Source of the DNA: Microbacterium sp. 1.5R
GTDB taxonomy: Bacteria; Actinomycetota; Actinomycetes; Actinomycetales; Microbacteriaceae
Direction of reading: 5' to 3'
DNA length: 64,000 bases
Assembly: GCF_001889265.1 (NCBI RefSeq)
Contig: NZ_CP018151.1
Span: 2,790,001 to 2,854,000, forward strand
The notes beneath the pieces were generated by a model. That model ran no database searches, was not told the DNA's origin, and saw nothing but the letters and a program-made list of their open reading frames with translations. Shown here piece after piece: positions 9,242-17,211 of this stretch. A program made the translations under genes and the position numbers. Every line of letters starts with the position of its first letter. Within the stretch, counting starts at the first letter, position 1.

Positions 9242-10218
9242 GCCGCACGTCCGACCGCACGCAGCAGCGGGGCGAGCACTCGGCGACGCGGTCCGTCGAG
9301 GCGCGACAGCACGGCCGTCGTCTCACTCTGGGGCAGGCGGGCCAGCAGCCCGCGGAGGCCGGCGCGCATCTCGGCGCGCAGCGACGGCGTCATCCGCCTC
9401 GATCGCACCAGGTGCCGGGACGAGAGGGCCATCACGCTCCACACCGCCTTCGGGAGGAAGCGGTCGGCCTCGGCATCCGCCTCGACGATGTCGAGCACCT
9501 CGCCCATCGCCCGCACGAAGTCCAGTTGGCGGCGATCGCGCACCTGGGTCAGCGATGTCGACACCCCCCGGCGGTAGAGCAGGGCAGGAGCGTCGACCAC
9601 CGCGAACGACCGGGCCTGCAGATGCAGACGCCAGATCCACGGACGATCCTCGGCGGTGAACAGGCCGGGTGTGAACCCCGCGATTCCCTCGTCGATCAGG
9701 CGACGGTGCAGGACGCCGGCCCACGCGAACGGATAGTCGACCATGGTCGGCTCGTTCTCGGGCAGGATCGCGTCGCGCGGAGAGCCGACCGCCTCGCGCC
9801 ACGGGTGAGGCGCCGGCACCAGGGTGCGCACGCCGTCCTTCACCGTGACGTGATCGGTGCGGAGCATGTCGCAGCGCAGCTCATGCAGTCGGCGCACCAG
9901 CACCGAGAGCCGCCCCGGCTGCATCCAGTCGTCGCCGTCGAGAAAGCAGAATGCGTCGCCGTCGACCCGCTCGAGCCCCTGATTGCGGGCGCTCGCAAGC
10001 CCCTTCGGCCGGGCGTTGACGATGACCTCGGCGTGCGGGAAGCGCTCGGCGTAACGTCGCATGAGCATGCCGGTGTCATCACGGGAGCCGTCGTCGATCG
10101 CCACCAGCTTGAGCGCGGCGGGATCGTCGAACTGCCGTGTCAGCGTCTCGAGCGTCGTGCCGATGTAGGCGCCTGCGTCCTTGGCGGGCAGGATGACGGT
10201 CACGAGCGGTGTGCGCAC
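9238..10218 (-). CDS. Glycosyltransferase family 2
   Basis: A 326-residue GT-A glycosyltransferase. The N-terminal domain starts PLVTVILPAKDAGAYIGTTLETL and carries VAIDDGSRDDT (about 38-48), NARPKGLASARNQGL and the metal-binding FLDGDDWM. TAEDRPWIWRLHLQA provides the ED acceptor-side motif. First gene of the nonulosonate operon, followed with a 4-nt overlap by the polysialyltransferase-like gene. It probably adds the priming or linker sugar. GTG 10218 is selected because GGGGGAG lies 5 nt upstream and the family's first strand follows at once. The 153-bp gap to the divergent gene at 10372 should contain its promoter, but I see no clear -35/-10 pair. Confidence 0.87.
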   Translation of the reverse strand: MRTPLVTVILPAKDAGAYIGTTLETLTRQFDDPAALKLVAIDDGSRDDTGMLMRRYAERFPHAEVIVNARPKGLASARNQGLERVDGDAFCFLDGDDWMQPGRLSVLVRRLHELRCDMLRTDHVTVKDGVRTLVPAPHPWREAVGSPRDAILPENEPTMVDYPFAWAGVLHRRLIDEGIAGFTPGLFTAEDRPWIWRLHLQARSFAVVDAPALLYRRGVSTSLTQVRDRRQLDFVRAMGEVLDIVEADAEADRFLPKAVWSVMALSSRHLVRSRRMTPSLRAEMRAGLRGLLARLPQSETTAVLSRLDGPRRRVLAPLLRAVGRAA

Positions 10219-10371
10219 AGAACTCCCCCGGGTCGACGGTGTCGGAATGCTCTCAGGCGCTCCTTGCCGGTCGGCGGCCTGCGGGTGAACGCGCGGTGAC
10301 GTGATCTCGGTCGACCCCGGCGTGGCGATGCCGGATTCGCACCGCGCCCGGGGATCGGCGACGATGGGAGC

Positions 10372-11265
10372 ATGCTCTGGCCGTTCGGAACGACGTGGCG
10401 CCCGGTGCGGCAGAAGCGCCGCAGCACGGTCGACCTGCGGTGGCTGAGCGCCCGCACCTGGACCCGCCGCTGGTACCCGCAGGGCATCGACCTGGGCCTG
10501 TGGCAGGGCCGTCGGACTCTCGCCGTGAGCTGGTTCCGGCAGCAGCTCGACGGACACCATCTGGCATCGCGGGTCGCGTTCGTCGACCTCGAGCGCTCCC
10601 GACATCTCGACGTGCTGCTCGCGATCGACGAGGACGGCGAGCTCCAGCCCGCCCGGATCCACGCCGGCGGACTCGCGTGGTTCGACGACCGCCTGTTCGT
10701 CGCAGCCACCGGCCGTGGCATCTGGGAGTTCGACCTCGCCGACATCCGGCGCGTCCGCGGCCCGGAGGCGCGACGCCTCGCCGGCGCGCGGGGACGCGGT
10801 CTGCGGGCCACCGCGCTCGTCGCGGTGCGCACCCGCGTGCACCCGCTCGACCTCCGCTGCTCGTACCTCGGCCGCGTCTACGACGACGAGGGAGTGCCCC
10901 TGCGGAGGGTGCTCATCGGCGAGTACACCCGCGACGACGAGGGACGCATCGGCGAGTTCTCCGTGCCGGACGGCGATGGCGACGAGTTCCGCGAGATCAG
11001 CCGTTTCTCGCCAGGCATCACGCACATGCAGGGCGCCGTCCGCTGGGGTGACCGGCACTTCGTCTCGCAGTCGGATCACATGCGACCCGGCGTCCTGTGG
11101 ACGGGGAACCGCGATTCGCTGGCACGCGACCGGGTGCCGCTGCCCGTCGGCTGCGAGGACCTCGCGCTCGACCTCGACGAGAAGCTGCTGTGGTCGCTCG
11201 GCGAGCACCCGTGGAAGCGCGTCGTGCGCGGCATCCCGTTCCGGACGCTGGGCATCGACGGCTGA
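10372..11265 (+). CDS. Hypothetical protein, beta-rich, next to the nonulosonate operon
   Basis: A 297-residue protein that I cannot assign. It has no signal peptide or transmembrane segment. The sequence is dominated by short strands with turns such as RIHAGGLAWFDDRLFVAATGRGIWEFDLADI and QGAVRWGDRHFVSQSDH, which looks like blades of a beta-propeller. It is rich in Trp and Arg (LWPFGTTWRP, WTRRWYPQGIDLGLW). It is divergent from the GT2 gene and could serve the same surface polymer, but nothing in the sequence proves this. The ATG at 10372 is the first in frame; upstream CGATGG AGC gives only a weak leaderless signature. Confidence 0.65.
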   Translation: MLWPFGTTWRPVRQKRRSTVDLRWLSARTWTRRWYPQGIDLGLWQGRRTLAVSWFRQQLDGHHLASRVAFVDLERSRHLDVLLAIDEDGELQPARIHAGGLAWFDDRLFVAATGRGIWEFDLADIRRVRGPEARRLAGARGRGLRATALVAVRTRVHPLDLRCSYLGRVYDDEGVPLRRVLIGEYTRDDEGRIGEFSVPDGDGDEFREISRFSPGITHMQGAVRWGDRHFVSQSDHMRPGVLWTGNRDSLARDRVPLPVGCEDLALDLDEKLLWSLGEHPWKRVVRGIPFRTLGIDG

Positions 11266-11268
11266 CAG

Positions 11269-11296
11269 CTGACCCCTCAGGTCGCGAACGTAGACT
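11269..11296 (+). promoter_or_regulatory. Promoter of the DUF4229 gene (leaderless)
   Basis: CTGACC (11269-11274), a 16-bp spacer and TAGACT (11291-11296). The GTG start is 6 nt after the -10, so transcription should begin at or near the start codon. Confidence 0.6.
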
Positions 11297-11302
11297 GGGC
11301 AG

Positions 11303-11587
11303 GTGAAGAACCGTGCACCTTTCCTCGTCTACACCGTGCTGCGTCTGCTGGCCTTCCTCGTGCCGCTGGCGATCATGTGGTTCTTCTTCCCGATCTTCCG
11401 CGAGTACTGGTGGCTCGCCGCGATCTTCGCCGCGCTCATCGGCGTGAGCATCTCGATGCTGTTCCTGCGCCGGCCGCTCACCGACGCCTCGGCCCGGATC
11501 GTCGAGCGCCGCGAAGGCAAGAGCTCCGCCGCGCAGAAGGACGCCGACGTCGAAGACGACGCGATCGACGGCGCCGAGAGGGCCTGA
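11303..11587 (+). CDS. Small DUF4229-type membrane protein
   Basis: A 94-residue protein with two hydrophobic helices (FLVYTVLRLLAFLVPLAIMWFFF, about 7-29, and WWLAAIFAALIGVSISMLFL, about 36-55) and a charged cytoplasmic tail ending DVEDDAIDGAERA. The pattern fits DUF4229, a small actinobacterial membrane family of unknown function commonly found beside menA, as here (convergent, 30 bp apart). A role linked to quinone or membrane metabolism is only suggested by that neighbourhood. GTG 11303 is chosen from the leaderless -10 box TAGACT located 6 nt upstream. Confidence 0.8.
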   Translation: MKNRAPFLVYTVLRLLAFLVPLAIMWFFFPIFREYWWLAAIFAALIGVSISMLFLRRPLTDASARIVERREGKSSAAQKDADVEDDAIDGAERA

Positions 11588-11617
11588 CGCACAGCGCCAG
11601 CCGGTTCGATCGGCGGC

Positions 11618-12595
11618 TCAGCCGGCGAGGGCCCAGAAGAACGCACCGGCATAGAGCAGTGCGGTCAGCGATGTCAGCGCCAGGGCCGTGACGAGCTCCT
11701 TCGCCTGACGATAGGTCCAGACGATCAGGATGGCCGGGAGCCCGGCGAGCAGCGCGAGCAGCCCGATCCACGCGATCGGGTACAGCAGCGCGATGAACGC
11801 GAGGATGCCGAAGGGCACGATCACGAACAGCGTGAAGAGCACCTGGGTCGCGCGCTTGCCGATCAGCACCGTCAGCGTGCGCTTGCCGACCAGGCGATCC
11901 TGATCGATGTCGCGCAGGTTGTTGGCGAGGAGCACGGCGCAGGCGAAGAGGCCCGCCGCGATCGCCCCGAGCCACGCCTGCTGGGGCAGTTCGAACGCCT
12001 GCACCCACGTCGTGCCGAGCGTCGCGACGAGGCCGAAGAAGATGAAGACGAACACCTCGCCGAGAGCGTTGTACCCGTAGGGCCTCTTGCCGCCGGTGTA
12101 GAACCACGCGGCGATGATGCACGCGGCGCCGATGGCCAGCATCCACCACTGCTCGGTGCGGACCACGATCGCGACCCCGACCGCCGCAGCGAGTGCGAAG
12201 AAGACCAACGCGGCGACGAGCACGGTGCGGGGCTTCACCCGACCGGATGCCGTCAGGCGGGCCGGGCCGACGCGCACGGCATCGGTGCCCCGGATGCCGT
12301 CGCTGTAGTCGTTCGCGAAGTTGACGCCGACCTGCAGCAGCACGGCGACCGCGAGGCACGCGAGCGCGATCACCCAGTGGAACTCCGGACCGGTGCTGCG
12401 TGCGGCGCCGGTGCCGATGACGACGGGGGCGACGGCGAGCGGCAGAGTGCGCAGCCGTGCGGCGCCGATCCAGTCGCGGACTGTGACGGGCCCGGCGTCG
12501 ATGGCGGTCTGGGTCGCCGGATTGCCGCTCGCCCGCTTCGCGGGATTGCCGCTCACACGGGGCTGATTCTTCTTGCGCTTCGAGGATGCTGCCAC
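11618..12595 (-). CDS. menA: 1,4-dihydroxy-2-naphthoate polyprenyltransferase
   Basis: A 325-residue UbiA-superfamily membrane enzyme with about eight helices. It transfers a polyprenyl chain to dihydroxynaphthoate in menaquinone biosynthesis. The two Asp-rich prenyl-diphosphate/Mg sites are visible: NFANDYSDGIRGTD (about 92-105) and NNLRDIDQDRLVGKRTLTVLIGK (about 216-238). MenA-specific features include LPLAVAPVVIGTGAA near the N-terminus. A basic 30-residue extension precedes the catalytic region. GTG 12595 is preceded by TAGGAT at 7 nt, another leaderless start. It is convergent with the DUF4229 gene, a common actinobacterial arrangement. Confidence 0.92.
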   Translation of the reverse strand: MAASSKRKKNQPRVSGNPAKRASGNPATQTAIDAGPVTVRDWIGAARLRTLPLAVAPVVIGTGAARSTGPEFHWVIALACLAVAVLLQVGVNFANDYSDGIRGTDAVRVGPARLTASGRVKPRTVLVAALVFFALAAAVGVAIVVRTEQWWMLAIGAACIIAAWFYTGGKRPYGYNALGEVFVFIFFGLVATLGTTWVQAFELPQQAWLGAIAAGLFACAVLLANNLRDIDQDRLVGKRTLTVLIGKRATQVLFTLFVIVPFGILAFIALLYPIAWIGLLALLAGLPAILIVWTYRQAKELVTALALTSLTALLYAGAFFWALAG

Positions 12596-12640
12596 GCAGG
12601 GAATCCTACTGGGGGCGTCGATGGACGCCCCCTCCGCGCC

Positions 12641-13285
12641 TCAGTCTCGGCGGAAGTTCAGATGGATGACACCGCTCTCGGCCACCTCGGAACGCAGCTC
12701 GTAGTCGTTCTCGATGCCGCGCAGTCCGTCCCAGATGCGCTGCCCGCTGCCGATCACGAGCGGGTTGACCGCAAGGTGCAGCCGGTCGACCAGGCCCCTG
12801 CGCAGGAACTGCCGCACGACGTCGATGCCGCCGCCGACGCGCACGTCCCGGTCGCCGGCCACCGCGGCAGCCCGGGCGAGCGCCTCCTCCGGGGTCGTCT
12901 CGAGGAAGTGGAAGACGGTCCCGTTGGCGAACTCGATCGGCTCGCGCCGTGCATGCGTGAGCACGAAGACCGGCACCTCGAACGGCGGCTCGTCGCCCCA
13001 CCATCCGCGCCACTCGGTGTCATCGGGGTTCTGGTGCAGACCGAACATCCCGGCACCCATGATCTCGGCGCCGACGCCCTCGAAGTACTCCTGGGCGTAT
13101 CTCTCGTCGACGCCGGTCGTGCCGGCACCCGACGTGTCGCCGAGCACGCGGCTGCGGAACGTCCGCGTCGCGGTGTACGCCGCGACCAGACGCGACCAGT
13201 CCTCGCCGAACGGATTCTCGGGTGATTGGTCGGTGGTCGTCGCGAATCCGTCGAGAGAGACGTTGAGATCGACGCGGACTGCCAT
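12641..13285 (-). CDS. Dihydrofolate reductase-family protein (RibD C-terminal-like)
   Basis: A 214-residue protein with the fold signature of the RibD_C/DHFR superfamily: VDLNVSLDGFATT at the N-terminus, VFVLTHARREPIEF in the middle and DVRVGGGIDVVRQFLRRGLVDRLHLAVNPLVIGSGQRIWDGL near the C-terminus. The GGGIDV loop would bind the NADPH phosphates. These proteins reduce pteridine-like or unknown substrates; true folate reduction is not implied. ATG 13285 has a GAGGAG ribosome binding site 7 nt upstream. The adjacent DUF4287 gene starts upstream on the same strand, so the two may be co-transcribed with the cupin gene. Confidence 0.85.
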   Translation of the reverse strand: MAVRVDLNVSLDGFATTTDQSPENPFGEDWSRLVAAYTATRTFRSRVLGDTSGAGTTGVDERYAQEYFEGVGAEIMGAGMFGLHQNPDDTEWRGWWGDEPPFEVPVFVLTHARREPIEFANGTVFHFLETTPEEALARAAAVAGDRDVRVGGGIDVVRQFLRRGLVDRLHLAVNPLVIGSGQRIWDGLRGIENDYELRSEVAESGVIHLNFRRD

Positions 13286-13341
13286 ACGGGCTCCTCGGTG
13301 CGGTGTTCTGGGTGTTCTCGGTCGTGCGGTGGCGGGCGGGA

Positions 13342-13632
13342 TCAGCCGTCGGGGTTGGTGTCCTTGCCGTCGAGCCAGAGCGTGTCGGACGCATCGCCGT
13401 GCGCGCCGCCCTTGCCGACGTGCTTGTCGCTGATCTTCGGCCCCTTGAGTATCACGTGGACCATCGCCTGGGCATGCCCGTGCCCGAGGCCGTAGTCCTG
13501 CTTGAGCCAGTTGAGGACGACGGTGGACTTGGTCGTCTCGTCGAAGCCCTGCTCCTTCGCCAGTTCGATGAACTGCCGCGGGGTGAGGCCGGTCTGCGTC
13601 TCGACCTTGTCGAGGTATGCCTGGAAGGACAT
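13342..13632 (-). CDS. DUF4287-family small protein
   Basis: A 96-residue soluble protein, MSFQAYLDKVETQTGLTPRQF followed by FDETTKSTVVLNWLKQDYGLGHGHAQAMVHVI. This helical pattern with GLGHGHAQAM fits DUF4287, small bacterial proteins of unknown function often encoded with DUF5655-type domains. The C-terminus is Gly/Asp-rich and probably flexible. It lies between the cupin and DHFR-like genes on the same strand with gaps of 23 and 56 bp. A ribosome binding site GGAGCAC precedes the ATG. No active-site residues can be pointed out. Confidence 0.78.
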   Translation of the reverse strand: MSFQAYLDKVETQTGLTPRQFIELAKEQGFDETTKSTVVLNWLKQDYGLGHGHAQAMVHVILKGPKISDKHVGKGGAHGDASDTLWLDGKDTNPDG

Positions 13633-13655
13633 GAGTGCTCCTGGTGTGTCGTGGG

Positions 13656-14018
13656 TCAGTCCTCGGAGAGGAAGGTCTGGATGATCGTGGCGGACGCATG
13701 GATGCCGATGAGGCGCAGCGTTCCGCGACCGATGTTCGTGAAGGAGTGTGGCACGAAGGCCGGGCCCGTGGCCGTGTCACCGGCGGAGGCGACGATCGTG
13801 TCCGCGCCCACCGTGATGCGCGCCGTGCCTTCGAGCACCACCCACGTCTCGGGGTAGGGATGCCAGTGCAGCCCGGGCCCGTCGCCGGGCTGATTCTCGA
13901 CGTAGAAGTAGGAGATGGCCGCACCGTGATCCGCGCCGACGAAGCGTCGGCTGTTCCCGGTTCCGATGCGGATGTCCGCTGCGGCGACGGCTGCGAGAGC
14001 AGATGACATGGTGTTCAT
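13656..14018 (-). CDS. Cupin-domain protein
   Basis: A 120-residue single-domain cupin. The metal-binding motif 1 reads GPGLHWHPYPETWVVLEG (two His plus Glu, about 48-65), and motif 2 is PAFVPHSFTNIG (about 88-99). Such small cupins bind a metal and act as enzymes, sensors or binding proteins; nothing fixes the ligand. It is divergent from an ArsR-type regulator with only 45 bp between them, making it a likely target. ATG 14018 is preceded by GAGACT at 6 nt, compatible with leaderless expression. An ATG three codons later is an alternative. Confidence 0.82.
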   Translation of the reverse strand: MNTMSSALAAVAAADIRIGTGNSRRFVGADHGAAISYFYVENQPGDGPGLHWHPYPETWVVLEGTARITVGADTIVASAGDTATGPAFVPHSFTNIGRGTLRLIGIHASATIIQTFLSED

Positions 14019-14028
14019 GAGCCCAGTC

Positions 14029-14057
14029 TCGACAGGCCGTGATGAACGACCTAGAGT
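14029..14057 (+). promoter_or_regulatory. Promoter of the ArsR-like regulator gene
   Basis: TCGACA (14029-14034), a 17-bp spacer and TAGAGT (14052-14057). The GTG start at 14064 is 6 nt downstream, so the transcript is probably leaderless. The promoter overlaps the upstream region of the divergent cupin gene, allowing joint regulation. Confidence 0.62.
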
Positions 14058-14063
14058 TTCGAT

Positions 14064-15107
14064 GTGTATCGAAACTCTGTCGTCGCAGGTGCCGACACGC
14101 CACGAGAGGGCGTCGAGCATCCCGACCACCGCGTGGAGTTCCTTCTGAGCCCCGGAGACATCCAGGCGGTGCGATTCGGCATATCCCCCGGGCATGAGCT
14201 CGCCCACGCCGTGCGCGTGCTGCTGCGGCCGGCCCAGCATCCCCTGCAGTGGGGATGGCTGCGCGCCGTGCGCGATCGGCTGCCTCGCGAGAGCTTCCGC
14301 CTGCTCGCCGTCGTCGTCGGCGATGACGGCTATCTTCCCGACTTCTTCACGACCGCCCCCGCATGGGACATGACACCGGAGACCGAGCTGTCGGCGCTGC
14401 GCAGCGCACCCCTCGATCCACTGCGCGTCGACCTCGGCAAGATGGTCATCCGCTCGACCGGCGCTCGCCGACGCGCACTGCGCGACATGCAGCAGCAGCC
14501 CGAACGAGCGCGGGCGATGATCGCAGACGCCTGGTCGGAGATGTGGGATGCCGCACTGGCGCCGGTCTGGCCGCAGCTGGATCGGCTGCTGCGAGCCGAC
14601 ATCGCGGTCCGATCGCGAGTGATCGCCACGTCGGGGATCAGAGAGATGGCCGGGGGCCTCCACCCGAAGGTGACCTGGGGCGACGGGGCCGTGCGCGTCT
14701 CGCTGCGCCGCCACAGCGAGGTCGTCGACTGCCACGGGAGCGGGCTGGTGCTCGTTCCGTCGGTGATGTCGACATGGGGGTGCATGGTGCTCACCGAGCC
14801 GCCGGCGCAACCCACGCTGTTCTACCCGGCGCGCGGGGTGACCGCCGGCTGGTCGAGGGACGCCGCCGAGATCTCCGGGGCGCTGGGCGCCCTCCTCGGC
14901 CCCGCTCGCGCCGGCATCCTCCTGGGAGCCGGCACGTCCCGCACGACCTCGCAGGTCGCTCAGGACGCGGGAATCGCGGTGTCGACCGCATCCCACCACC
15001 TCACCGTGCTGCGCGACGCAGGACTGATCTCGAGCGAGCGCGACGGCGCGAGGATGCTGCATCTGCGCACGCCCCTCGGCGAGGCAATGGTCGGCGCCGC
15101 CCTGTGA
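14064..15107 (+). CDS. ArsR-type winged-helix regulator with large N-terminal domain (DUF5937-like)
   Basis: A 347-residue protein whose C-terminal 75 residues form an ArsR winged helix: AGILLGAGTSRTTSQVAQDAGIAVSTASHHLTVLRDAGLISSERDGARMLHLRTPLGEAMVG. The N-terminal 250 residues (VEFLLSPGDIQAVRFGISPGHELAHAVRVLLRP onward) match the actinobacterial DUF5937-HTH pattern and presumably sense an unknown ligand. No metal-binding Cys cluster is visible, so metal sensing is unlikely. It is divergent from the cupin/DUF4287/DHFR-like group. GTG 14064 is set by the leaderless promoter 6 nt upstream. Confidence 0.82.
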   Translation: MYRNSVVAGADTPREGVEHPDHRVEFLLSPGDIQAVRFGISPGHELAHAVRVLLRPAQHPLQWGWLRAVRDRLPRESFRLLAVVVGDDGYLPDFFTTAPAWDMTPETELSALRSAPLDPLRVDLGKMVIRSTGARRRALRDMQQQPERARAMIADAWSEMWDAALAPVWPQLDRLLRADIAVRSRVIATSGIREMAGGLHPKVTWGDGAVRVSLRRHSEVVDCHGSGLVLVPSVMSTWGCMVLTEPPAQPTLFYPARGVTAGWSRDAAEISGALGALLGPARAGILLGAGTSRTTSQVAQDAGIAVSTASHHLTVLRDAGLISSERDGARMLHLRTPLGEAMVGAAL

Positions 15108-15123
15108 GCACCGCGCGTCCGCG

Positions 15124-15588
15124 CTATGCGGATGCGTCCGGCGCGACCGAGATGATCGGCCGGTGCTCGTAGTAGGTCTGCAGCACGACCGTGGTGCGGG
15201 TGCTCACGTTCGCGGCCAGCCGGATGTCGCGCACGAGCTCTTCCAGCGCGCGGGGCGAGGCGACCCGCACGAACAGCATGTAGCTGGCGTCTCCCGCGAT
15301 CGAGTGGCACGCCTCGATCGCGTCGAGGTGTTCGAGAAGCTCGGGGGCGTTGTCGGGCTGCGCCGGGTCGAGCGGCGTGATCTCGATGAAGGCGGACAGG
15401 GGCGTGCCGACGAGTTCGGGGTCGAGGATCGCGCGGTAGCCGGTGATGATCCCGCGCGTCTCGAGGCGACGCAGACGTGACTGCACGGCCGACACGGAGA
15501 GGCCGACAGCATCGGACAACTGGGACAGTGTCGCACGGCCGTCTCGTGAGATCTCGGCCAGGATCGCGCGGTCGACAGAGTCATCCAT
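15124..15588 (-). CDS. Lrp/AsnC-family regulator
   Basis: A 154-residue protein with an N-terminal HTH (AILAEISRDGRATLSQLSDAVGLSVSAVQSRLRRLETRGIITGYRAILDPE, about 8-58) and a C-terminal RAM/AsnC ligand domain (IEACHSIAGDASYMLFVRVASPRALEELV). These proteins form octamers and respond to amino acids. It is divergent from the DUF6421-SDR pair, and a palindrome lies between the two starts, so it probably controls that operon and itself. ATG 15588 follows TAATAT by 7 nt (leaderless). Confidence 0.9.
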   Translation of the reverse strand: MDDSVDRAILAEISRDGRATLSQLSDAVGLSVSAVQSRLRRLETRGIITGYRAILDPELVGTPLSAFIEITPLDPAQPDNAPELLEHLDAIEACHSIAGDASYMLFVRVASPRALEELVRDIRLAANVSTRTTVVLQTYYEHRPIISVAPDASA

Positions 15589-15608
15589 AGATGTAATATT
15601 ATCGTCAG

Positions 15609-15629
15609 GATTCCGTATATGCCGGAATC
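15609..15629. promoter_or_regulatory. Candidate Lrp/AsnC operator
   Basis: A 21-bp inverted repeat with perfect 7-bp arms GATTCCG and CGGAATC around an AT-rich 7-nt centre. It sits in the 72-bp gap between the divergent Lrp and DUF6421 genes. Binding by the neighbouring Lrp protein is inferred. Confidence 0.55.
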
Positions 15630-15660
15630 TTTCCGTCAAACTCTCCGATCGGAGGTCCCG

Positions 15661-17100
15661 ATGTCCATCATTTCTGCCCACAGCACCGCTGTTCAGGCCA
15701 TCGTCGGCGAACCCGAGGTCGTCGAGGACGCATCGATCGCCGAGCAGAGCGTCGCCTGGGCTCAGCTCAAGGACGCCGCGATCGCGATCCGCGAGATGCA
15801 GATCAAGGACGGATCGATCCCGGATGCCGCGCACCACGCCGCGGCGCGCGACCTCGTCGCCGCGATCACCGCCGGCATCCGCGCACTCGCTCCCGCCTTC
15901 CCGCACGACGCCGAGTACCTCGCCGCCTCCGTCGTCGACTTCGACCGCTGGGTCTCGGAGGGCTTCGGCGTGCCGGACTTCCTCGACTCGCTCCTGGCGT
16001 TCCAGCCGCAGCAGCACCGCGTCGACGGCATCCGCCACCTGGTCGTCTTCCCGATGTACACGCAGAACGGATCGAGCGACCGACTCGTCGAGGCGCTGAT
16101 CGTCGAGACGATCTGGCCCGAGTTCATCGCCGCCCTCGAGGCCGGCGACTACGGCAACAAGCTGTTCGTCTCGCTGCGTCTGGTCGACTTCACGCCCGGC
16201 TACGACACCAACTCGGCCGTGCTGTTCCCCGAGACCGTCGCGATGCGCGAGATCCCCTCGTTCACATGGGGCGCGATCTTCCAGGACCGCGAGGCCGCAC
16301 GCTACCGCCGGGTCACCCGCGCCGCTGCCGCGATCACCAACCTCGACCTGCCTGAGCGCGCGAGCGCGATGCTCGACGATCAGCAGGTGGCTGAGAAGAC
16401 CTTCGTCATGTGGGACATCATCCACGACCGCACCCACATGCGCGGCGACCTGCCCTTCGACCCGTTCATGATCAAGCAGCGGATGCCGTTCTTCCTCTAC
16501 TCGCTCGAGGAGATGCGCTGCGACATGACGGCGTTCCGCGAGTCGGTGAACATCGAGCGCACCCTCGCGGCCCGCATCGCCGCGGGTGAGGAGCTCACCG
16601 AGACCGAGCAGGAGATGCACGACTACGCGCACCTCGTGCAGTACGCGGTGATCTTCGACCGGATCTTCCGCTTCTCGATCACCGGCACCCGCACGCGCAA
16701 CTACGACGCCGTCGGCGGACAGCTGCTGTTCGCCTGGCTGCACCAGCGCGGCGTGCTGCACTGGACCGACACGGCGCTCACCTTCGACTGGGACAACGTG
16801 CCGGATGCCGTCGTGGCTCTGGGCGACGCGATCGACGACCTGTACTGGCACTCGATCGACCGCCCGAAGGTCGCGCACTGGCTCGCCGCGTACGACCTCG
16901 TGCGCGGCACGCTCACGCCGCACCCGGCATCGCAGTGGGCCCGCGGGTTGTCGGACGAGATCCTCGCCGGCGCGCCGAAGGGTTACACGGATGCCGTGAT
17001 GGACGACGAGTTCCCGCTGTCGATGTTCTTCGAGACCCTCGACAAGAAGATGAAGGCGGTCATCGAGTCGACCGTCGGCATCCGGGGCACCGACGACTGA
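15661..17100 (+). CDS. DUF6421-family protein
   Basis: A 479-residue soluble, largely helical protein. I recognise it from memory as DUF6421, a family of unknown function found in high-GC Gram-positives. Recognisable stretches are VFPMYTQNGSSDRLVEALIVETIWPEF, VMWDIIHDRTHMRGDLPFDPFMIKQRMPFFLYSLEEMRCD and LYWHSIDRPKVAHWLAAY. The HDRTH and EEMRCD segments are rich in His, Asp and Glu and could coordinate a metal, but this is unproven. GGAGG lies 6 nt before ATG 15661. It is followed by an SDR gene after a 111-bp gap containing a stem-loop, and divergent from Lrp/AsnC. Confidence 0.8.
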   Translation: MSIISAHSTAVQAIVGEPEVVEDASIAEQSVAWAQLKDAAIAIREMQIKDGSIPDAAHHAAARDLVAAITAGIRALAPAFPHDAEYLAASVVDFDRWVSEGFGVPDFLDSLLAFQPQQHRVDGIRHLVVFPMYTQNGSSDRLVEALIVETIWPEFIAALEAGDYGNKLFVSLRLVDFTPGYDTNSAVLFPETVAMREIPSFTWGAIFQDREAARYRRVTRAAAAITNLDLPERASAMLDDQQVAEKTFVMWDIIHDRTHMRGDLPFDPFMIKQRMPFFLYSLEEMRCDMTAFRESVNIERTLAARIAAGEELTETEQEMHDYAHLVQYAVIFDRIFRFSITGTRTRNYDAVGGQLLFAWLHQRGVLHWTDTALTFDWDNVPDAVVALGDAIDDLYWHSIDRPKVAHWLAAYDLVRGTLTPHPASQWARGLSDEILAGAPKGYTDAVMDDEFPLSMFFETLDKKMKAVIESTVGIRGTDD

Positions 17101-17152
17101 CTCGAATCGCGCATTTCTGGGGTCCGATCGTGTGGTGCGACCGGACGCAGCG

Positions 17153-17185
17153 TCTGCGGCCATTCCTGCCCGGGGTGGCCGCAGA
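17153..17185 (+). terminator. Stem-loop between DUF6421 and SDR genes (attenuator or processing site)
   Basis: A perfect 10-bp inverted repeat TCTGCGGCCA / TGGCCGCAGA with a 13-nt loop, followed by ACTGTTTCTTC. The weak T run suggests partial termination or mRNA processing between the two genes. No other gene was seen in this 111-bp gap. Confidence 0.5.
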
Positions 17186-17211
17186 ACTGTTTCTTCACGA
17201 GAGTTGAGCAC

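Noticed and set aside
15124..17211. 695-codon minus-strand frame opposite DUF6421
   Set aside because: Only the terminal 154 codons are a real gene (Lrp/AsnC); the rest is antisense of DUF6421 with no domain.
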